Positions 1 to 14,400 of a DNA stretch of 64,000 nucleotides are shown here, in pieces. Under the pieces are notes generated by a model, which searched no databases, was not told where the DNA came from, and saw only the letters and a list, made by a program, of their open reading frames with translations. The position numbers and the translations under genes are program-made. Each line of letters starts with the position of its first letter. The stretch's first letter is position 1. The stretch is from Sphaerolaimus hirsutus (taxonomy: Eukaryota; Nematoda; Chromadorea; Monhysterida; Sphaerolaimidae), in assembly GCA_964036195.1 (NCBI GenBank), contig OZ038450.1, positions 9,178,701 to 9,242,700 on the forward strand, in the 5' to 3' direction.

Positions 1-118
1 AATTCCAACAGGTGCAAAGTGCATTCTGTAGCTTTTTTGACCAGTGGCATTGATCAGATGAATTTTTTGACTTTGATGTGAGCTAATGCAATAAGCACCA
101 TAGACACAACATAAATAT

Positions 119-371
119 TGATGAGAAATATTGTGTAAGTAAATGCTTGATTAGAAGTGATGCAGTACATGATTAGATGTGGGGCAGAAGGTCAATTAAG
201 AGCTTTGATGAAAAGTGATGCAATTTTGATGAGAAATGAAGCAGTACCTGATTAGAAGTGAGGCAGAAACGTTTAATTAAGTTCTGATTAGAAGTGAGGC
301 AGTTCCTGATTAGATGTGATGCATCTGGGCCTGATGAGAAGCGTGCATGATTAGAAATGATGCACACTCCA
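119..371. repeat. Irregular ~18 bp repeats; right arm of a truncated subterminal-repeat element
   Basis: About nine copies of a unit like TGATTAGAAGTGATGCAG occur at irregular spacing (for example at 147, 169, 207, 228, 249, 285, 308, 332). Read on the minus strand the terminal part is GGAGTGTGCATCATTTC, resembling the start of the 1.25 kb element at 23369 (GAGGGTGCATCACTTC). The left half would lie before the window. Confidence 0.6.
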
Positions 372-382
372 TTGGCCCTACA

Positions 383-589
383 CACACTAGTTTTCACTGT
401 GACTTGGGTGAAAACTAAAATGGCGACATGGCAACATTCAGCCTACTCTTATTGTATGCTATTTGGTGTTAAATTTTCAAATTTAAACATACATTAATTA
501 AAATTAAATTAAATCATTCCAGCATGATGATTAATTTGCATTTGAAAAAATTTCAGTTTTCAGTGAAGTCACTGTGAAAACTAGTGTGT
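383..589. mobile_element. Family A inverted-repeat element (MITE-like)
   Basis: Ends are inverted repeats of about 21 bp, CACACTAGTTTTCACTGTGA at left and its near-exact complement at right, around an AT-rich core. Outer bases CACACTAGT are shared with family B. No coding capacity. Confidence 0.8.
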
Positions 590-594
590 TTAAG

Positions 595-1363
595 CACAAT
601 TTCACCAAGGCACAAACTGTGATCCAATTGACATGTCTGGCGGCGTCAGTAGGCTGCGGGCTGCGTGTGTCAGTTATATCGCATGCAGTACGCGCCCTGT
701 TTTTCCCTCGCTGCTGCTGCCTGCGGTCTGCCCCCGATCGCGTACTAAAATCGTGTACTTGCCAGTTGTGAGTCCTTTTTTGCTACTCTGTAGGTAAAAG
801 ATTGCCATTGAACTTTATTTCGAGTTGGTGTGAAGTCAATTCTGTCGCTAACACCCTTATCGTCGCGCCGACACATCTGCATCAATTCATTGCTGTACAC
901 AACTTGTTTGCGCAGATATGTACTTCCCGAGGTATGTTGTTTTGTTTACATTTCGTTGCTTCGCTCTTTCCGATCGCAAGTGGACTTTTACTTATTTTGC
1001 ATTTTCTGGCTGAAGCCTAGAGCGAACGCCTTTTTTCGACTGGCTGGAACGCGTTGGCGCGATTTTCTGAGTGCCCCAGCCGCTGAGTCAATGTCACCGC
1101 CCAGTACCATTTGTTCCTTTCTGTTACTTTTGGTTTTTAGTCGGCATAAAATCCATCATCAGTGTGAGTGCTGCGCTGGGAGTTTTTAGTCATTACTTTG
1201 CCTAAGCCCCCACCAGTACATAAATTCTTGCTTACACATTTAACTCGCAGTCATTGGATCGTTTTTGTGTCGTTCATCCGCAGCCACTTTGCGCACTGGA
1301 AATAACCCTCCATTAGCCAGCTGTTGCGTCGTGTCAGTGCGGACCAAGACAAACCGATGTACC
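595..1363. other. Upstream spacer, moderately GC-rich, no gene recognised
   Basis: Short open frames here have no recognisable similarity. It lies 1-1.8 kb before the FMNL start and could include promoter or 5' untranslated exons, but I see no decisive signal. Confidence 0.4.
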
Positions 1364-1605
1364 CCCTGGTGCCAATGTCAGACCCTGTAAAATGTCAAAT
1401 GCCATGCATACTGTCAAATGCCATGTAAAATGCCTGCAAAATGGCAACCGACCCCGTAAAATGTCAAATGCTATGCAAAGTGCCAAAAGTATGTAAAATG
1501 TCATGTCATGTCATGTAACCGAGTTGCCATTTTGCAGGGCATTTCACATGACTTTTGACACTTTGCATGGCATTTGACATTTTACAGGGTCTGGGACTGC
1601 CCCAG
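1364..1605. mobile_element. Family C foldback element, copy 1
   Basis: Starts CCTGGTGCCAATGTCAGACC and ends with the complement (GGGTCTGGGACTGCCCCAGG). Arms consist of alternating words ATGTCAAATG, AAAGTGTCAAAA and TGTAAAATG and their complements, so the whole element folds back. Non-coding. Confidence 0.85.
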
Positions 1606-2400
1606 GTGATTCATTGACTGTCGAACGAGCTCTGTTTTTCTCCCTTTGTACAGCATTGACGGCATTTGGTCTGTTTGGTACGCGTCCGTGTACATTTGTA
1701 TTTGTGTATTGTATTTATTATTCCGGCCACTTAACACGGCGTGGTGCGCAATCGATTGTACCTGTTTACCTGTGTCATCTTCATAATATTCCGTGCACGA
1801 TTCGATGACTAATGGTGTGTGAACACAATTCACCGCTGCGTAAGTGCATGGTAGCTTGCACAGTATGCTTTACGTGTGCAAATGGTCATCTGTCAGTTTA
1901 TTTTCACTTGTTGTAAAGTTGAAAATGTAGTTCGTTACACTTGTTCAGACCACGGCTATAGTCGGGCAGGTATCGCGTTGTTATTTTAGCTGAACCTTTC
2001 GTCAATGGCAACTTTTGTGCTTTGTGTTTGATCAAAGTGCGGCGACTGAAACTTATAGTTTTAATGTCGTTTCACTGTAAATATGCACACGTTCCGCCCG
2101 TTATCAGTGCCAATCGCGCATTACATTTTTCAGGTAAAAAGTTCATCCTGTATGCATTTATGTGCCGCCGGTTTGGTTGGGCCATACGCGCGTTTCTATT
2201 TTTATTCCACTTCAACTAATTTGTTTTACAGTTAAGTCGTAAAAAGTGGGCGTCTCCAAAATCTGCAATTACGTCACCTTCACAAAGTGTCCTTCACTCC
2301 CCACCGAGCGTGCCCACACCCGCAGGACACTAAAATGAAATCGGACATTACCTGAGCCGCCATTTCTACTTCCATACACGTGACCCGAGACTGTGCCGCG
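1606..2400. other. FMNL upstream region / probable 5' UTR and promoter
   Basis: No coding sequence is recognised. GC content rises towards 2280-2400, just before the FMNL start codon, as expected for a promoter or leader region. No TATA box or initiator could be assigned with confidence. Confidence 0.35.
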
Positions 2401-5400
2401 ATGGCAGCGACAACACCCACGCTTTCGCAGACGTCGCAGCAGCCGGCCGCCGCGCTCACCAATAGTTCGTCGTTGTCGCGGCCGAGGCCGAGCATGGCGC
2501 CGCCGCGCGTGCCACTGCCCAGGGCGAGCGTCGACCAGCCAGACAAGGCGGCTAACGGCGGCGAGGTGAACCCGGCAGAGTTGGATATGCGATTTGAGGC
2601 CGCGCTGGTTGGTTGGGTGGAATTGTGTTGGGCGAGGGTGCATCATTTCAAATGCTAGCCGTTTCGTATGGTGTGGAAAAGCACAGTTCAAATGCTGTAG
2701 TGCTTCATTTCAAATGCTACCATGCTATTTACAGTTGATATGCCAGCATGAAATGTTGCTTTGCATATGACAATATGCAATCAGTTGAACAATTAGTTGA
2801 CTTAAGTATTTCCGTGGCTGGAAATTTTAGACCATTTTTTTAGTTGATTTGGAACTTTTTTCTGGGATTTGTCTTGCGGCGGCAATTGTGACGTAGGAAT
2901 CGAACACTGCCACGGCGTTGTTCTCCTTGGAGCTTTTATTATTATTGTCACTGATATTTTCTCGTGACGTTCCAGTCTTGGAACAGTATATATTTATCAA
3001 CCGCATAAATTCCAACGCAAAGATCAAAGCTCTTTTCCACCCCCAGTTGGTGTGCATCCAACGTTACGTTTCAATGGTAATTGGTTTTGGCCCGACAGTT
3101 TCTTCAGTTGGCCTGACAGTTTCTTCAGTTGGCCCGACAGTTTCTTCGGTCCGGCAGTTTTCTAGCACTGCGGTTGTAAACAAGCCTGATTGATGTGCGC
3201 TTGTAACAGCGGAGATCGCTCCATTTTGCGTGACACAATCATCGAACTAGATCATGATTTATGAATGTGCCATTGCACCACCGCGTTTTGCACATGCGAG
3301 CGTGCGTCACTTATTTATTCAGTGGGAGTAGTCATACATAAATACCTATGTATTTATGTATCATTACGGTGCCCATGGGACCTTTGTGTGCCAAAATGGC
3401 GGCACAATTACCGCCCTGGCTGCTGATGATTCGCGTGTTCCATCAGACCCTCCTATCATTTGCTGACAAAGCCTAGCTGAATTTATTCACGTGAGAAATT
3501 TGCCGCTAACGTTACTTACTTATTTGACGTAAACGATACTTGCGTGAGCCGCGCGTGAATCCATCCACTCTCCATGACACGGCTAGCCGATTTTGTTTGT
3601 CGCGCGTGTCGTGGGAAAGCGCCGCGGCTATGTGCAGCGCAACGCTTTCGCCGCTGCCGCAGCGCAGCGCATTGAGATTGCGTCGCGGCGAATATTCCAT
3701 GCGCGACGTTCTCATGGTGATAGTGTAGCCGCATTTGGCTGCGTGTGCTCTGCTTTGTGTGCCGCGCGAACGGCCCTACGGCTTACATGACGAATTTTCA
3801 ACTGCAGTCGTCCTTGTGTCAGGTTGCTATAGCTAGTGGCGTGTGATAGTGTATAGTTATCGTCTCGGACTGACGTAGCTTTGGTGTGTTTTTCTCTGAT
3901 TTTGCGGCGTGTCCGAGATTTTCGCCCGGCATGCATGATGTTTATAACCGTCATTTGCGCAATAAAATACATTTCACCTGAAAAATTTCGACCCTGGGAA
4001 CATGAACGATATCTATTTATTCATGTGGACGGATGGGCATGGACATCGCATAGAAACCGCACCGTGGCTGTAGAATTGGGAATTGCCGCGTTGAAAAAAA
4101 TACAAATTCTCGTTCTATGCATCATTGCGGCAAATCGGCGGTGACCCTTTTAGGTTTTCACGCATTGAAAATTTGCTTTTCCCTAATTTTCAATGCATGC
4201 GTAGCGTACGTGTACAGAATTTTTCCATGCTGCCGCGTATGCAAATTTCATTTCAGCGAGCTGAATAGTAATCGCATGAATCAGATTCAGTCGGGTGGTT
4301 TTTATGTTACTCATACGTTGACTAAATTCAAATACGATATTTTATGCTAAAATACCTGGGGAAATGTCGACGTTCCATGTAAGTGCATTCGGAACGAAAT
4401 TTGTCGGGAATCCATAGTACATAAATACACAGCGCAGTAGGGGACCTGTCAATTTTACAGTGTTCTGTCCATATTTTTGACCGGACCGAATTTCGGCCGT
4501 GCATGGAAGCATGGAACAGATGTGTCGTTTGCACGCGATGCAATGTTAATGTTCATGCATCAGCTCATGCTTCGGCTGTCTGGACGGCCACTGCCAGATT
4601 GCAAAATTGGTGCTTTGAAAAAGCGACCGTTGTGTTAGCCAAGCTTGTTTTTTTGGATGTGTTATGAAGCTGCGAGCTGCACCCTTCCTCTCAGTGTGAT
4701 CAATTTTCTGTTAATGTGCGTGTATTCTGCTGCCGCTGCAGATTTTGCCAGCTTCATTTTTAGTCGGTGGTGTGAAGAAAGCATAAACTTTGGAAATGTG
4801 TATTTATCTCGTAGTATTCACGCGACACTGTCTACTATAAAGCAATTTGAACCGATTTGTAAAGCATGACAAGCTAGTCAAGGCGCGTTTCCTTGTCCCC
4901 CCAGTTGCATTGTCAAGGCTGTCGTTTGTGCGGCGGCATGCAGCGAAACGAGGTGCTAAGCGCCCATTGACGCACGGTGATGCATGTAGTTTATTGCATG
5001 CCACCCGGGCCGTGATCATCGGTTGTATACGTGCGACACGGCCATTGTGTTGCCGCTGTTGTGATAAACACGTACATGTACATGTGCACGTGAATACAAT
5101 AACAGAGCCAGGCCCAGGTGTTGCGAGCGGCTGACGTAAATATGGCGCCGTATTTACCTGGCAATACGTGCTCGTTGCAAGTCTAGGTGTGAAATTATGA
5201 TTGTGCAAAAACAGTGTTTATATAATTGCTCGTTTCACGGCCAATCATGAAACGGTTTTTCACAAACCTGTAGTACAGGTACTCACATGTGACCATTTTT
5301 TCGAAAATTATCATGTTTCATATTTGTAATGTTTGCGTGTGCGTGTATTGTTCACTTCTGGTCGCGGTGCAGCCTTGACAACAATGGCAGATAAATACAA

Positions 5401-8400
5401 ACGCGCATTGGCTGGTTAATAGCTGTTTTTCAAGTGGGGGAAATAATGTTCGTTCGCGATGCGATCGCTGGGGATGGAAAAATATTTAAGCGAGGAAAAT
5501 AACAAACGCGGCGGCGAGAAAAATTCATCGTAATCGGTAAAAATCCTTCAAAAATTCGATCAACCGCCAAAAATTCAAAAGTGGGGGGGGGGAATAACGA
5601 ACGCAAACGGCCTGAAAAATCTACACAAACAACAACCTTCCTTCAAATAAACCTCGATCAAACCCCCCCCCCCCCCCAGAAACAAATGGACCTGCCGGTG
5701 GACAAGGCGCGCATCCTTCGTTCCTACGACGCGGCCAGAAAATGGGAACTTGTACTTGACAGGGAACGAGTCACCGATCACGGGGCGCCCCGGATTTACG
5801 TGGACAAGCTGGCTACTTTTTTGGCTGATAACAAAAAGACTGCTAATAAGAAGGTTTGTGTGGGGTTTGACTTTTTGTTGGGATTTGTAATGGCCATTGG
5901 TGGGTTATTCATTTTTTTTGTTAGTGGGCGTTCTCAAACGGGGTTATCAGTTTTCAAAAATAAATCGTTGAACGCTTCAATCAGCTCTAATTGACTTAAA
6001 TTGCTGTGCAACGAAACTCCGAAAAACGAAATGCACATTTTCTGTGAATGGATCTGATCATAATGGAGTGAATTGTCACTCTTTAGCGCTGCGATTTCAA
6101 CGCTCACACTGCCGCCCCCATTTTCCATTCGCCGCGCCAAGAAGTTTCCATGTTTGCGCGACGGCGCGATAAGCATTCCGTCAACATTATACCCGGCCGG
6201 ATGACACATTTCAATTTCGACGCGATATATGCGCCGCGGCGGCGGCAAACACGCGTGACCTCGAAAATGAAATAAATCCAAACGGCGCCGCAAACTTTCG
6301 CTGGTCGCCGATTTCGAGTGCGTGTTGTATTTATTTGCATATGAGTTCTCAAACTGTCGCCGGGGTGCATAGCGTTTGGAAGACTGCCAAATGTGTTTGC
6401 ATTTCGGTTGACGAGATCACCAGTCGTCAAACAGTTGGCGCGTCAGGGATCATGGGCGCCAGCGCCATTAAGCGTATTTAGGCTGACACTGGCGCAAACA
6501 TCCGCTCTCGGCAGCACTTCAACACTTGTCATATTCATATCCTAATTGCACCAGAATATCGGGAAATGAAATTGAGAAGGATTCGAGTGAATAAATCATC
6601 ATGTTCTGAATAAGATCTATTATTCGTGATGTGGAAAAAAATTTATTCATCAGGTCCTTCTGGCAGCCTGATTTATCTTCTTTGAAATCAAATCCCGTCA
6701 ATTCAAAGTGACTCCGATATAATTACAACGTTTTCTTTGGGCCAATTAGTTCCAGCGAATGCCTTCCGCTGATTTACGGCGCTGGCCTTCCGCGAAACCA
6801 TTTGCATATTGATCAGGTGAACGTTATTTTACGACCTTCACTCATAAACTGCGATTTTATGTGTCGCTTCAGCGTGCAGCCTACTGCAATTCGCTTTTTA
6901 TGCAAATTGCGGCCGCGATGCGTACACGTGTGTGTATGCAAATTCCACTTCGAAAGTCCGAGAAAATAGCCCTGTAAAGAAATCTGACAGTGCTGGACGC
7001 CGTGTCCGACATCGGGGACCGGCATTTGCAAATGGTGAAAAAAACCCTGGCAAAATGCTTTCGCTGGTCGCAAAATGCGGTAGGCTGAATAAATCCCCCA
7101 GACATCGACGTTGACCTTCATCAGCGAAAACGCGTGCTCAAAATTGCCGCCCGGCCAGCCTCCGTTTTTCTCTCGGGCTGGGGAAAAATCGATCGGGCTT
7201 CGCGGCCGCATCGCAAGTGTTCAGGCGTTCCCCATCTGTTCCCCTTGTTGTTCTGAGCGCACGTGTAATCTTAGGCTTAAATGTGTATTTGCATTGTATT
7301 TTGGGGGACCGTCGTAGGGCGATGTGCAAGTGTACGTGTTTTCGAGTGCAAAAATTGCTATAAATGTGTCAGCGAAAAGTAGAACCCTTGACGCGTGTAC
7401 CCCTGTATTTATTAAAACTGGTCTGATACGGTGCTTCCAGTTTCTGATATATAGTCTATAGCACACATGAATACAGGTTGTGTGGTCTGATTTCAGTCTG
7501 ATTTCAGTCTTCAGGTAATTTATACACTTCATCAGGTGTATCTACGAGCATGTACATATTTACCAATCCCAGATCAAGTGATATTTCTATTACTGTAGGT
7601 TATGGGCACAAACACCCGGGGTCAGTGACTGACAGTCCACTCTGCACACGCCACACAATTTGATATTAAGTCTTGCCGCCAGGTGGATGTATCACATTTT
7701 AGATCATGCCATATGGGTGGTTTGAGTGCAGTTGAGGTAGCGGGGGTTTGCTGTAAAGAAAGTGTTTTGCACACTTGATTACAGTTGATGGATAAAAAAC
7801 TGTTTCCTAGATTTTCGGAAAAAAATATTTTGTGCAATGTTGTCCCGCGCGCAAATATTTGACACATTTGCGCAGCTCCACGCTCTGTTAAAACCGTAAA
7901 TCCACATTGAGACATTAGTATTATTTGCACAACAATAAGAACACTCGAAATGCGGCACACCGCAGCCAAGGCGTTTTCTGTGTAGCAAAAGCTGGGCCTT
8001 TCAACTAAATATATATTTCTTGGCACCTCGCTGGGAAGTGCCAGTGGCAGTCACGTTTTGAGACCGCTTTTTGCAGTAGCGGCTGCAGCGGGGCCGTGTA
8101 TCTCGGCTGAAAAGCGGCACTTTGTCGCTTCCCCCAAGTGCGTCTTGGGTTAGTCACACTGGGTGAATGAACGGTGGCCCGCCGCGCGGCAATTTCCTCG
8201 CGACGCCATGATAGAAAAAAATTTCCCATTGAAATTATCTCGAAATTGAAATCCGACCGCGGAGAATAAAAATCTCATTGCCGTTTCGGCGCCATTGCGG
8301 CCGCGCACACTAGTACACCATCGAAAGTTGGAAACTCATAAATCTGTTCTGAACACATTTGAGTTTACCAGAATGAACTATTTTTGATCACCGTCAACAG

Positions 8401-11400
8401 TACCTAGTTGACAGACACACATTGTGGTCAACTCAAATGTGTGCAAAACAGATTTACGAGTTTCCCAAATTTCAATGGTATACTAGTGTGCGTAGCGCCG
8501 ATACTACGCGGCGGCTAGCGTGGGCCACATGTGCGTAACTTCTGGGGTGGCGAAACACAATAGCCGAGTGCGCGCGCCGGCTACTCTGCGCAAAGTCACG
8601 CATCAGCTGCGCGGCGAGCTCGTTATCCGACCGCTGGCCAGCCGGGGCCCGCTTTCAATGGACACTCGCATTGCACTCGTTGACTCTTGTGTGCTGGATA
8701 CAATTCCACGATAGAACGATGTGTCAAAAATTGGGAGATTGTGTGTCAAGTGTGTCAAGTCTGCTGAGAGTTTATCTGACACAGGTTGACACTAACTGAT
8801 TTTTGTAAGCTTGATTATTGTCGCGTGTCCCGTCAGTTGACATAGTCTGCATTGACTCCTGGGGGCATTCCCGGACCCTGTAATATGTACAATGTCATGC
8901 AAAGTGTCAAAACTCGTGTAAAATGACCTGCAAAATGGCACGTCGGTTGCCATTTTGCTGGGCATTTTACATAACTTTTGGCACTTTGCATGATATTTGA
9001 CATTTTACAGGGCTGATTACAGGGTCTGGGACTGGCACCTGGTGGAACGTTGCCTCTCTGAAAGTGAACTGCCGGCTGCTCAAAGTATTCCCTACGAATC
9101 CGCACAGAAACTGTAGCTTAGTTGCATGATGGCCCCCCGCGAACGCCGACCGGCGCTACTCGAGAAGCTGTTTTATGCCCCTTCCGCAGTGGGGCTGGGC
9201 AAAATCGTAAAAGACATTAAATGTGGCATCGTTGCTGTATGTAGTTTCAACGTGCAGCCAAGCAGTGTCGCGTTATTATCAGTGTGTTGGAAATACATAC
9301 CTAATAAATATTATGGAAACGCAAGTAGCTGGCTAATAAAGGGGCTATATAAATATTTAAAAAAATACCTGAAATGGGGGTATTTATTTGACTTTTTGGC
9401 AATAGACAGTTTGAAATACTGTACAATAAAATAAATGTGAAGACATAAATATGTGTTTACGCATTTAAACACACGATACATAAATGTCAACGGTATCTAC
9501 ATTTATCCACTACACCGAAAAAAAAGACTGCAAACTGTTTTCAGAAACAAAAGAAACTGCTGGGCACGGAGACGTCGACGGGGGTGCTGAAGCACTTGGA
9601 GATCTCGCTGCGGACGAACAGCATCAACTGGGTGCACGAGTTCCTGGCCGACGAGTGCAACGGGCTCAAGGTGCTCGTCGAGTACATGAAGCTGATACAG
9701 GACACTGGCGGACTGCAGTGAGTTTGGATGATATGAGTTTTATATCAGGGCTAGTCCCGCTGTCAGGGCTAGTCCCGGGTAGTGATGGAAAAGGCACCGG
9801 GAAATATGGCACCGCACCGGCACCGGTGACATTTTGAAAAAATGGCACCGGCAGGGCACCGTCGAAAAATGTCACCGCACCGCACCAGAACCGGTGCTGG
9901 TGCCCTTCGGTGCCCAGCACCGCGGCACCGGTGCCTTTCGATCACTAGTCCCGGGTCGTGCAAAATGTCATGTGAGATGTCGCGTGAATTGTTAAACGTA
10001 AATTGTGAATTGTTAAGCGTGAAGTGTCAGGTCGGAAAAATTTCATTTTGCACTTTACTGGGCGTTTTACATCTGGCATGACATCGATAAGTTTGTCTGA
10101 TAATTTTGCATGACATCTCAAAGCGTGGGAACTGGCCCTAGCTCGGTGTATCTTTGATCCAGAGCCACACTTTCAAGTCTGAAGAAAAATGAGAAAAAGT
10201 AATATCAACCATCCCTAAATGCACTAATAAATGTAGTTGATAAATATCTCCAATGATTTTGAATCTCCCTCGTTGCTCGGCACTTATTTATCTCGTCACT
10301 TAACTCGTCACAACGTCGCCCATTCCCAATGTGCTTCCGTCACAGGGAGCCGCCGCCCTACACTCACGACCCCAGCTTGGCGTCGACGAGCATGGACAAC
10401 GGGCACAGCTCGCTGCCCAACGGCACCGACTCGTCCAGTTTCAGCAGCCAGGAAAAGAAGGTTCTCTTTTCCCTTCTAGTGCACACTGAGGAACTAGATG
10501 TGTGAATGTATGCCGCGCGCAGTTTCCATCGTGGCGCGGTCTTATGGTCGCTGGGGCCGGATTGTCTACGCCGTCGGCGGGGCCGAACCAGGGTGTGAGG
10601 GAGGATGATATACACGTGTGCATCCTTTGTCTTAGAGCCATCATGAACAACAAAGTTGGTTTTGCAGTTGTTGTCGATTGATGTCTAAAGAGTTACAGTC
10701 AAGCTTTAAATAACCCCCCCCCCTTTTTTCAGCACGGGTTCAACATGGTGCTAGCTGACCCTGAAGCTATTTATTGCATCGCTCGTTCCATATTACATCA
10801 CAGTATGAGGTCGGTTTATGTATTTATTCACTTGGCAGATTTACTTGAATGCAATTAACATTGTCATGGTGATAATTAATTGTATCGTGTTTTACCAAAC
10901 AGAACAAAAGCGATGACACTGGAGTTGCTGGCGGCGATTTGTCTAGTCAAGGGTGGCCACGAGTTGGTCACCACCGCGTTTGACCGCTTCAAATGGGTTC
11001 GTTTTTCACGATTTGTGCGAAATTCGAATACACTTGGTTTCTGGTTTCCCGATATTGTAAATGTGAATTTTGCCCTTTCCACATTCGGACTAATTAAATT
11101 TGACCCCTGGGCCCGATATTTATGATGCACCATCACGACCAAAAACTAGACATCAACTCGCAGGAGTACCAGGAGCGCGACCGATTTCAAACGCTAATGG
11201 CCTACTTCAGACATCCGCCCGAGTTCCACATCGACTTCATGGTGTTCTGCATGCAGTTCATCAACATCGTGGTGCACTCGGTGCAGGACATGAATCACAG
11301 AGTTTTCATGCAGCACGAGTTTACAAGGCTCGGACTGGACGACATGTTAGAGGTGCGCTTTGGATTAATCAAATATTCTCGAATCACGCCACCCGCTCCC

Positions 11401-14400
11401 TGCAGTTAGTAAAGTGTCAAATGTAATTAAAATTGTATTACTGAATTTTGACATTTTGCAAATTTGTATGACATTTGACAAATTTGTATGACATTTTACA
11501 TGGCATTTGACACTTAACAACTTTCAGTTTAATTGACATTTTACATACTTTACACTTTACAGGGTGCGGGACTGGGGTTCAAACGGGATTGACTTTTCGG
11601 GATCGGGATCGGGATTGTTTTTTTTGAGATTTCGGGATCGGGATCGGGATTGGCCGGGATTGGGGGATCGGGATCGGGATTGACATTTTTTCGGGATCGG
11701 GATTGGGGTCTTGGGATAGAGATTTTGGCCAATATTTTGGCATCCACAGTTGTTCATAAAGGTCTAAAAACACTGTTGGATGCCAGAAACGTGGCATAAA
11801 ATGAACGCTGGGGGTTTGCGTTCACATTTTTGCATGCAAAAACGTCGTTTTTTCACTTTTGATAATTTCCACTAATTTTTCCGGGATCGGGATCCCGGAC
11901 TTTGGAGTTTTTCGGGATCGGGATCGGGATTTGAAAAGTTTCGGGATCGGGATCGGGACTGCTAAATCCCGGAATTTCACGCGATCCGGGATCGGGATCC
12001 CGTTTGAACCCTATGCGGGACTGCCACCAGTAGTTTGGCTGTTTTTTTAATGTCTACACTTTTAAAAACAGAACAGCTTAGTAACAGACCCACCTCAAAC
12101 TTTACAGGAACTATGCGACGACGAGAGCGAGCTGCGCGTGCAGATGCAGGCGTACAAAAACAACATGTACGACGTGAACACCCTGTGCCAGGATGCTAAG
12201 CTTAAGGACGAGCTCTTCGTTGAGAAGGAGGAGCTTGAATCGGAATTGAGCAGGGTGCGTTCGGCTCTCTGTTAGGGGGTATCTAGAATTTTGGTTGGAT
12301 AGATATGCGGGGAGACATAGGTTAAAAATTTGCGGGGTCGCGGTCGTACAAAAAAATATCTGAAAATAGGCAATAAGTAGCATAAATAATCCATGAAATA
12401 GTATGAAAATTAACGATTTTGAGCAAAAATCGGGCTCAAATTTATCGAAAATCGCTCCTTATAGGTAGATAACTGGACGATTGGGGGGGGGGGGTTCGGG
12501 AGAAACTAGACAAAAAATTTGTTTCCGGGATAGAGAGATAGCTGAGCGGCCTCCGGTAAAGAACCCTGCCTGCGGTAAATAGCTGGGCGATTTGGGGGGG
12601 GGGTTACCCCCCCCCCCGCCCATTCGAGACCCCTGCCTCTTCTGTTGCTGCTGGTTTTTATTTGCGTACAACATGTACGTGCTTGCTGCGTGCGTTGTGC
12701 TTGCGTTATAACTGCTAATTTTCCTGTCAACACAGTCGCGAGAACGGCAGCAAGAGATGGAGGCGAATTACATGGTCAGGTCGCTGGAGCTCGACCGGCG
12801 CGTGAATGAACTCAAACGGGAGCGGGATTCCTTCGCGGCGCGACACCAGGAAACAAACAATGAGGTCTGTTCAATTAACTTGCATCCATTTTATACTTCC
12901 TTGCTGTCATTCTCCACAAATGAGCTATCAATAAATTATAAATTCCAGGTGCACACGCTGCGGCGGACCCTGAACACGCAGGAGAAATCGGCCATCGAGA
13001 AACAGCGCGCCATGGAGCAACGCATCAGAGAGCTGGAGAATGTACAGGAGAGCCTCAAATGTTAGTTTATTTCTGCCCAATGATATTTACTCTTCTATGT
13101 TCTGCGCAAAGTCTAATTTAGCAAACATCACAATGTATTTAGCTGGTCTGCAAGCGGCGCGGTCACCCGCTCCGGCCGGCAGCGACGCGCCCAGTCGAGA
13201 ACCTCTCACCGTGTCCGTGCAGCAGGCGGACGCGCACAGCGACCGCGACTCCAGCGGCAGGGGCTCCGCAGGTCTGCGGTGCACCAATGCACATTCATAG
13301 TCCATAATTTGGCTCTTTGCCTCTCTCCTAAATACAACAGAATGTCATTCTCTCAGAATCCGGTGTGCCGGCCGACGGGCACCACCGCTCCAGCGGCATA
13401 TGGCAGCAGGGCGGCGCGGCGCCACCCCCTCCACCCAATGTACCCCCGCCGCCGCCACCCCCACCCCCGTCGGCGTTGGCTGGCATTCCGGCGGCGCCGC
13501 CCCCGCCGCCCCCCTCTGCTGGCTTCCTGGCCGGCGGGCCGAATACTAGTGAGGATGTGATGACTATCAAGCCTAAGAGGAGGGTTGAGACTAAGTGGGT
13601 TTTGCTGTTGATGGTGATTGGGACTGAGTGATTCAGTTGAGAGTTTCAATGTTTCACCGCTCGCCGCCGTTGCAGACACAAGTTGCCGATGTTCAATTGG
13701 TCGGCGCTCAAACCAAACCAGGTGAAGGACACCATATTCAGCGTGCTCGATGATGACAAGATCATGCCGGTGTGTTCTTGTCCTCGTAGTGTCCAATTTG
13801 AAATAAGTAACAGTTTCTCAACACCTCCATCAACCCTGCAACCCCGCAGGACATCGACTTTGCCCATCTGGAAGAGTATTTCCGGGTGAGCCAGTCCGGC
13901 GGCATGCAGCGCGGCGCGCCGGCGGGCGGGGTGCGCGTTTTGCCGCCCAGCGGCTCGCAGCAGCACGTGTCCAATGGGGCGTTGCACGCCAGCCCCGAGC
14001 ACAAGGCCGGCGTCTGCGCCAAGAAACCGTGTTTGCTCGATGTGAAACGCCTGCAGAACGTTGGTGAGTAAAAGCTGCCTATCCGTTTTCGTGGCTTTTC
14101 AGCTTTCTGTACGTGTGAGTGAGGCCTATTGCCTATGTTATTACGCAGGGACGTATCCAGGATTTTTGAGCGGGGGGGTTGCTTGTTTACGGGGGCCGGC
14201 GAACGGGGGGGGGCTCAGCCCCCCCCCTAAAATTTTTCCCTAAAAGGACGGAAATTCGTTTTGGCGCTAGCGCCATACAAAGGCGCCACGCCATGGCGCC
14301 AGCATTGGCGCCAGCACCAGAAACTGCCCCCCCCTGGATACGTCCTTGTAATTACGTTACTCATGTAGACCCATTACCCATGAAACAGGGGTCTCCAGGA

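Larger units (their letters stand above)
5854..9544 (+). other. FMNL intron 2
   Basis: Begins GTTTGT and ends TTTTCAG. It carries one family B element, one family C element and otherwise unremarkable AT-rich sequence; no internal gene is recognised. Confidence 0.8.

Noticed and set aside
119-371. CRISPR-like spaced repeats
   Set aside because: The genome is animal, repeats are imperfect and spacing irregular; better explained as subterminal repeats of a transposon.
5581-5685. Coding extension upstream of exon 2 beginning at a GTG
   Set aside because: The stretch is a C-rich splice acceptor tract; joining at 5680 to the exon ending at 2607 gives the conserved protein.
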